Assembly (NCBI GenBank): GCA_013397865.1
Contig: VZTI01002652.1
Span: 2,928,692 to 2,992,691, forward strand
Length of the DNA: 64,000 bases
Source of the DNA: Struthidea cinerea
Lineage: Eukaryota; Chordata; Aves; Passeriformes; Corcoracidae
Direction of reading: 5' to 3'
Below, one piece after another: positions 57,544-64,000 of the stretch. The notes under the pieces are model-generated. The model made no database searches. It was not told where the DNA came from and saw nothing but the letters and a program-made list of their open reading frames with translations. The translations under genes and the position numbers were made by a program. Position 1 is the first letter of the stretch; the number at the start of each line of letters is the position of its first letter.

Positions 57544-60192
57544 CTGCCCCAGAACAAAAGATAAAAAACATTTTCATACACTTGACAAGTAGAAATATCA
57601 GGGCGCTGTACTGCAGTCTAATCAATTATGTTTACAGCCAATTTAATTAGCATTTATGTGATAATTCAGTTCTGATTGACAGCACATAATAGCTAATTGC
57701 AGGTTATCAGGCATACATTTGGCATTTATATTGCAGGGAATTTTATAGGGAATAATGGACAGTCAGTAATTTAATATTATAAGGATTCCTACATTATTCT
57801 CCTGGAGTTGTATAATCAAAAGAGAAAGAATTGAATGTAAAAATAACAGTAGATTTACAGACTTTTAATAATGCCTTCTGCTATACTGAAAAGCTTTAAT
57901 GCCTATACTAGTGGCACATCACTGCACCCAAATGTCAGCACCTCTGTGTGCTATGTCTGACATTCTCTTCAATACCATTCTGGAGACGGCAGCATCAAAT
58001 AAAATGCACGAAGTACTGCACACCTGCTCTTATTACCTACTAGTAAGCATCCATTTATATGTAGCACATTCTATCCTTATGGGATGATACGAACACTGAA
58101 CAAGCACTGCAGAAGGTGCAAGAGCCGTCCTGTGTTCTGGACCCACCGCGATCTCTGTGTATGGGAGGAGCTGCTGGTCCATGAGGGAGCTCCCAGAGCC
58201 AGAGCACTCCCAGCAAGGACAGGTCCTCCTGCCCGCACTGCAACACCCAACTGGCTGATGTGCTGTGAACTTCGATACGTGCTTCTTATTTTGAAATAAT
58301 TTTCATCTATGAATGTCTCTCTTATTCATACAAATACCTAAACTGTATCTCATAGGGCTTTGACTTGCAATACCTTGTGGCAGTAAGTCCCAACACATAT
58401 TTACTCTTATCAGTTTTAGAGATGCCACCTTTAACAGAAATTCATTCCTGCACTATAAAAGAATAAATAACAAACATAAACTCATTTATTCTGTACCCCA
58501 TTTTACTTCGTATAATTATACATCATGTCCTTTCTCAAATAGTATCTATTTTTCTGTCCAACCATATTGCAACTTCTGTCAGAAATTGGTAAGATAAGTC
58601 GAATTACATCTTCTGCTATGACAGATGACACTTAATACCAAAATTCTCATCAAGCTTCTCCTTGATCTGTGTTCAGTATATCCCTCTAGACTTTTACAGT
58701 CTTCCTTAGTATTTATTATTCTAATCTTTTAATCATTTGCAAATGTTGTGTCCTTAATATAAAAGAAGTATTTAGCCTGGCTTTGAACCTTTCCTATCAT
58801 TTGTTTTTCTCTTCTATTTATTAGTCAATCTTATCAGAATACTATATGAAAACCTGTATCAGTATATCTGGATAAGAATCTTATTATGATATATAAAATT
58901 TTGATTTATTTTACATCTGATATCAATGTAATTTTCAAGTACCTTTCATTGCCATTATAGCTAAATACATAATACTAATGAAGTATCTATTAGTGAAAAA
59001 TGAATTCACAGTCCTTCATCTTATACCATTCTATTGTTCAGTACTTTTCTCCTGCATTTTTCATCACTTTATGCAAATATTATCAAGAGCTGTTGCCCAT
59101 TTATAGTAAGAATTACTCTTCATTGAAGAATAGTGACTATTTCTCAAACCCATACTCTACATGTAATATATGGTTATTAGTCTTCTTTTAGATCAAAGAA
59201 AGAAGTTGTATTCTAAACAAAAATTTTTCAATTTTCTCTTATTTCAGTAGCAAATAACGAACTTCTATATGAAGTTTCATCCCTATGTATCTGTGTGTGA
59301 CATCTAGCACTGCTTGTTTTTCTTGCCAGCAGGAGCGTTCATTCTAAGCTGTCACATTGCACAAGTATCTGGGACATGTGAGGAACTTGCACTAATTCAT
59401 GGCTATGACATGTAAAGTATAAGGGATCTTGCAGGAGGCCTGAAAAGGTAAGCTTTTAACTTTTCCTCCTGAATAGATAGATATATACAAATAATAAAGA
59501 AAGCCGCTTATGCTTAGAATTTCTAACACCAATAGTCTTACTGACTTTGGAAAGCCTTAATATGCCTGTGTGCATCACAGGATACAACCCCACTATGCAG
59601 ATTAATATCTCCAACCCTAAAGCAAAGAAAAAAAAAGCCTCTTTATAGCAACTCAGTTGGGTTTAATTTTTGTTTTAATGGAAAGAATTTCATATCTCAC
59701 TCAGGCCTGTGTTATTTTTGTGGTTCTTATTGTAATGGTGAGTACTGGATAAACTCAAAGTTACACAGGTAAAAGGTGCACACATCAGGGATAACTAGAT
59801 CATTTTCTTCTCTTATCACATGTGAAATTTAAAACAATACCAAAATCTTAGTGATGTTACCCTTTTCATCAGAGCAATGTTTTAAGATTAACCAGTCTTG
59901 CATAATGCTTTTTGAAAGATCTGAAATTTCATTCAAACCGCTCATAATTATTGTTGTAGTAGGAATAATGTAAATTTGTAAAGCTATCCTCAAAACTCCA
60001 GGCTTTTTTCTCACCAAGATTATTTTTAATATGATAATGTTTAAAATCTCCAGATATATAATAGATGGCAGTGCTGTATTGTTGAATCTGGTTGGAGAAG
60101 TTTAAATAATCATAGTTTTTTTTTAGTATAGTGGGCTCTTTTACATGTGACGCTTAGGAGCAAGAAAAGGTTTCATGAAGATATACACATAC
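57544..60192 (-). other. PDE11A: PDE11A intron, 2.6 kb
   Basis: The donor is GTATGT and the acceptor TTCTGGGGCAG. A homeodomain/PBX-MEIS motif cluster lies at 57610-57760, close to exon 4. The rest is AT-rich without recognised features. Confidence 0.85.
57610..57760. promoter_or_regulatory. Motif cluster with perfect PBX-MEIS site, candidate conserved noncoding element
   Basis: The block contains TGATTGACAG at 57673-57682, the composite PBX-MEIS recognition sequence. It is surrounded by several TAAT/ATTA homeodomain cores (CTAATCAATTATG, TTTAATTAGC, GATAATTCAG, GCTAATTGC). It is not a simple repeat. Clustered sites like this are common in conserved enhancers, but conservation needs an alignment. 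Confidence 0.3.
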
Positions 60193-60285
60193 GTCAAGAG
60201 CCACAGACTGTTTTGCCCAGGATTTCTTCACTTGGTCATACATAATTGTGTTGTTGATACCCAGGCCACAAAAAATAACAAAAGC
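60193..60285 (-). CDS. PDE11A: PDE11A window exon 3, end of GAF-B domain
   Basis: The 93 bases are 31 codons in phase 0, AFVIFCGLGINNTIMYDQVK followed by KSWAKQSVALD. This is the last strand and the long helix leaving GAF-B, with the IFCGLGI core typical of PDE GAF domains. GAF domains in PDE11A mediate dimerisation and regulation. Acceptor TTTAG precedes 60285 and donor GTATGT follows 60193. Confidence 0.96.
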
Positions 60286-60655
60286 CTAAAATTTAAAAAG
60301 AGAAAAAAGAAAGTCAAATATGAATCAATCATAAGACGAGCACAAAGATGAAGACTGTCTTAATCACTAGAAGAAATTGCATGGAAATATTAGGAATGAT
60401 CATGTTTAAACAGGTTATCTTAGGAATGCAGGTGAGTCACTGGCCTCCAGATGAGATATTAGATGCCAGAAACTTGTTTTAATTAGGATGCCACCTTCTA
60501 AGTGAGGATTTCTGAGAATTAATGTCAAACCACAAATATGGACAAGATATTCTCTCCCCCTCCCTGGAGTGGACTGAAGTGGACTGAAGCAGATTACTCA
60601 GAAATACCAAATCCTACTGAAAAAGTATGTTAATGCTGAACTGAATGCCTCTTAC
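60286..60655 (-). other. PDE11A: PDE11A intron, 370 bp
   Basis: The donor is GTAAGA and the acceptor TTTAG. A directly repeated GTGGACTGAA occurs at about 60569-60588. No other feature is seen. Confidence 0.85.
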
Positions 60656-60723
60656 TTCAAACAGTCGCTGGTCAGCATCGTCAAAGGATTTCCCATCAAG
60701 CCTGTTCAACACTTGAGCTACCC
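60656..60723 (-). CDS. PDE11A: PDE11A window exon 2, GAF-B domain
   Basis: The 68 bases complete the split Gly codon and encode VAQVLNRLDGKSFDDADQRL and FE. The motif V.Q.LN...G..F...D...F is the classic GAF C-terminal pattern. I chose the acceptor TTTCTAAAG (AG at 60725-60724) because it restores the IIGVAQV reading found in mammals. A second AG at 60719-60718 lies six bases downstream and would remove Gly-Val in frame. Donor GTAAGA follows 60656. Confidence 0.95.
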
Positions 60724-62122
60724 CTTTAGAAAGAATTAATATGAATTATAATCTTCATTCATTAATTCACAATGCAGAATGTTTTATTCATTGGTAAAAT
60801 GTGAAACACGTATTTCAAACTGAAAAGCAAAATGCAAATATTTATTCTGAAAATCATTAAACAGACACAGATGTGCAATAGTTTGATTGTTTTGATACCA
60901 GCACTTTCAGCTGTTATTCCTTCCTCTCTAAGTATAATACTGCAAATCTAAAAGTTACTCACAACGCTTTTCACAAAAGGTTAAAGATCTATTTGAGAAA
61001 GAACCTGATCACTCTGCGAACAGCAATCACATAAGTTGTCCTAAAAATTTGGAGTTACCAATATAATTTGCTGAATCAGTACCTTCATTCCTAAACTCTT
61101 AGTTGGTTCAGCATCACCTGGGTATATAAACCCTTTTTTACTCATGACTGGTTCATTAATTTACTGAACCAATGAAAAAATGCATTTTCTGAACTAATAC
61201 TGCTTTCTACTGCAACAAACATTTCTATTTCATTTAGCTACAATAAGCCCTTAGAAAAACACTGTAAGAGTAATCAGCTGTCAACTGTTCAGATTATTTC
61301 TGCTGCTTGAAGATAATGCGCACTTCACAACAAACAACAAGATGTATTTTTAAAAGACTCAATTCCCACATTATATCTGCTAAAGAAGCTCAAAGATCCT
61401 GCATGACACCAAGTGCCTTCAGCAATGCACTACTGATCTCAGCTCTCGCTGACAGCCACAAGGCACAGGGATCTAACTCTCACCCTGACAGTATAAATTG
61501 CTATTGCTTTGACGTCAGTTCTATGGAAAGTTAACAGAGGAATCTGGCACTGTTATTTCCAAACACTCCTTTTTTGTGCCAAAAGCAGGTAATAACACAG
61601 GGCCAATTCCTGGTGTAGCATAGCTGCAAAGCATCCTATCAAAGATCCTATAAAACTCTGTCACATCCTGATCCAGCAACCACCACCGCAACAGGCAACT
61701 CCAACCGCCGCTACAACCCCTCCAGCAAGTCTTCCCTGACTGCATCTATAATTTATCATTAGAGGGAAATGACCACTTTGCTTGACTGCAGAAACAGTTG
61801 CCCATGTACAAAAGAGGGAGACCCAAGAAAAACATCAATGCATATAAAACATTTTTCACTAATATGGTTAGAATTTCTGTTTTCATCTCATTAAAGTTCA
61901 ACACAATATATAACTTAACAATGACACAACTGGAAAGCTGAAAAAGTCCATACAGTATCCAAGTCAAAACATCCCTTCTTGGATACTTAGCATGCATCCT
62001 AGGTACCGTAACTTCTTAACAATATTCAGCTGGGAAAAAGAAGAAAAAGGAACATAGAATTAAAAAGACAGAACTAAATTTACATTAGCACAAAAATTAT
62101 GCAGCCATGAGGAAAGTCTTAC
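60724..62122 (-). other. PDE11A: PDE11A intron, 1.4 kb
   Basis: The donor is GTAAGA and the acceptor TTTCTAAAG. The interior is AT-rich, with no recognised element. Confidence 0.85.
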
Positions 62123-62198
62123 CAATTATTTGGTGGGTGCTGTTCCATATAGGAACACACAGAACAGATCTTATGTGAAAGCCAGAAATTTGGTCAGC
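62123..62198 (-). CDS. PDE11A: PDE11A window exon 1, GAF-B domain (first exon visible)
   Basis: The 76 bases are 25 codons plus G of a split Gly: ADQISGFHIRSVLCVPIWNS then THQII. It matches the GAF-B strand containing LCVPIW in mammals, with Thr for Asn near the end. Acceptor CATTTTAG precedes 62198 and donor GTAAGA follows 62123. The preceding exon, which should encode the stretch ending in DPRF and DAE, is not found up to base 64000, so the gene continues beyond the window. Confidence 0.95.
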
Positions 62199-64000
62199 CT
62201 AAAATGTAGAAATGAGAGCTTCCATTAGTGGTGCTATTTGCAGCCTTTTAAATCATAGTAATAAAAATGTCAAGGAGTAAGTTTACATTTATAAATGTCA
62301 TTTCACATGAATCAGCTCTCAGAAAAAATTCTGCTGAAACTTCATTCACAGTAACCCAAAGCCATAAGGATTATTCTGAAAATTGCCAAAGAAAATACAA
62401 ACATTGGTTTCTTTGCCACATAAAGCTTACACTATTTGACTCTGATTTGACACTAAAGACAAATTACAATTGAGGCAATGTCCAGACAAATTCTGGATTA
62501 CTTACACTGGTGGATTAGTAGAGATAACTTTCACTGAACAAGTTTGCCTTAGAAATACTCTTCCCAATTGTCAAACTGAAACTGGACTTAGCAAGGCAGC
62601 TGTAAAAGGAGGGTTACAGGAAATACACATTTTCAGAAGAAAGGTGAGAGTGAGCAGGGAATTGTGCAGAAGTGCAATTTAGTAAGAACTGTAAGGATGG
62701 AGCCAACCTCTAGATTTGAGATAATTTTGTTCTGATGACAATTTACTGCCTCCTTTATTGTTTTCTATCTAATACAGTATACAACTTCACAATTCAAGTG
62801 TCACTGATTCCCTCTTTTCTACAGCTAATAAGCTTTATTCTTTAGTGTCACTGCTGCAAAATCTGATGAACAGAAAACATTTTTTCAAAAGAGATTAGAG
62901 TAAGAGAGTGGTATGAGTCCACTCACAGAAGATCAGGAGATGTTCTCTTACTAAAACTGCCACTGCTAGAGGCAATCTGTAATAGAAGAAAACTAAAAGA
63001 CCAGCAATAATTCATATACGGGAAGCAGGATGGGATCACTGTGATCTCCCAGCTAGCAAAAGATGTAACTCAGGTTTTAATTAGATTTTTACTTATTTAT
63101 ACATACTCAGAACTCATCACTGAAATCAGTGTGGAGTGCCACCTAAAATCCAGGGGAGTGGGGAAGTAATTGATTCAGACGTATGTCTTAAAATGAACTG
63201 CAAAATACTTTTGCATTAAATTCTTGGTGAATGAGTAGAAAATTAAGCATCAACATTTCCAAATGAGAAGTAGTGTTCTGAGAAGAAAATAAGAGATGAT
63301 TTTCAACAGAAGCAGAGAACAGAATATCTGTTCATAACTAGGAATGTATGTTTGATTCTATCTAAGTAATAAGGGATACTATGTTCCTCTTACTACTCTT
63401 GACTGTAGAAATAACTGACTAGAAAATCTGAATTTAAGAATTAAATTTTCATAGAAACCCATCAAAAGAAAATAATTATTGCCCTTTGTATCATTTTCTT
63501 TTTCTCTATGTAAATTGGGCAGTGCCTCCAACTTGGAAAGGACTAACTGGGAAACAAATAAGAGACAGCTGAATTATTCAGGACATTATGTAATAAAAGT
63601 ACAATTGCAAACATCAAGGACTGCCATGCTTTATGTTAGCATATCTAAACACCCCAGGCATTTATTGTACTTCTTGCAATTCTGAACAGATTAGCATCGA
63701 TGTAGTCTTCTTTTATACTTTTACAGCAGGCCCCTTTTATTTTTCTTGTTTCAAAAAATTCTCCTGGTTTAAGAGATAATCTCTTTAATGACACATGGAA
63801 TAAAATTGGAACCAAGCTAACTCTCAACATGAAACACTTCTGAGCACACTTACTGTAGTGAATATATTTTAGGAAGCTTTCTGACCAAGGCTGTCCTCTG
63901 ATTAATGTGCTGCCCAACTGCTGGCCAAGTCCTCCATAGTAATGCTGGATTAGAATTCAGTGAAGATTTTGTCCTTCTATATGCCTCTAACATTTATTTA
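62199..64000 (-). other. PDE11A: PDE11A intron, 5' part beyond window
   Basis: Only the acceptor end (CATTTTAG at 62199) of this intron is visible. I searched for the next GAF-B exon on the minus strand and found no match. A 90-codon minus frame at 63645-63917 does not resemble PDE11A. Confidence 0.8.

Noticed and set aside
60718..60719. TAG at 60719-60718 as the main acceptor of exon 2
   Set aside because: It gives IIAQV and loses the conserved Gly-Val. The AG six bases earlier restores IIGVAQV, so I treat the later one as an alternative only.
63645..63917. 90-codon minus-strand frame considered as the next upstream PDE11A exon
   Set aside because: Its sequence does not match the expected GAF-B residues before ADQISG. 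The one usable donor (GTAAGT after CACTACA) does not give a phase-compatible conserved peptide.
1..64000. CRISPR arrays, operons, phage or bacterial mobile systems
   Set aside because: The window is spliced vertebrate DNA. No regularly spaced repeats, ribosome-binding sites or compact coding runs exist.

Overview
This is nuclear DNA from a vertebrate, most likely a bird. It is AT-rich and has a few short, dispersed exons with consensus splice sites separated by large introns. It also carries a CR1-type LINE 3' end, microsatellites and old SINE-like relics. Introns are small for this gene: the 14 exons seen here fit in about 56 kb, which suits a compact avian genome. Other sauropsids cannot be excluded, and I cannot name the species.

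The one gene I can support firmly lies on the minus strand from about 62.2 kb down to 6.0 kb. It is the 3' part of PDE11A, a dual-specificity cAMP/cGMP phosphodiesterase. Fourteen exons join in one continuous frame of 1,305 nt, giving 434 residues plus a stop. This corresponds to roughly residues 500-933 of a mammalian-length PDE11A4. It covers the end of the second GAF domain (exons 1-3 here), the linker (exon 4), the whole class I catalytic domain (exons 5-14) and a divergent serine-rich C-terminus. The catalytic histidine, metal-binding HD motif, late metal-binding aspartate and purine-selecting glutamine are all intact. The exons for the N-terminus, GAF-A and the start of GAF-B must lie beyond base 64000.

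Layout. Bases 1-230 are a CpG-rich island. Given the usual vertebrate gene order (AGPS - TTC30 - PDE11A), I infer it is the promoter side of TTC30, which would run leftwards out of the window. Bases 234-5650 are the gap between the two genes. They hold two short protein-like open segments on the plus strand that I cannot identify, a C15 run and an old interspersed repeat. Bases 5653-5970 are probable PDE11A 3' UTR. The rest is PDE11A exons and introns. Intron contents include a CR1 3' end near 18.6 kb, a 179-base uninterrupted purine tract at 41.3-41.4 kb, several MIR-like relics, and AT-rich blocks with homeodomain/PBX-MEIS motifs that may be conserved noncoding elements.

The most useful oddities are a GC-AG intron (GC donor at 23455-23454), an in-frame tandem splice acceptor six bases apart at the GAF-B exon near 60.72 kb, the long polypurine tract, and the two orphan coding-like segments near the CpG island. 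I found no convincing novel system. The longer open frames in the introns look like chance or repeat artefacts.
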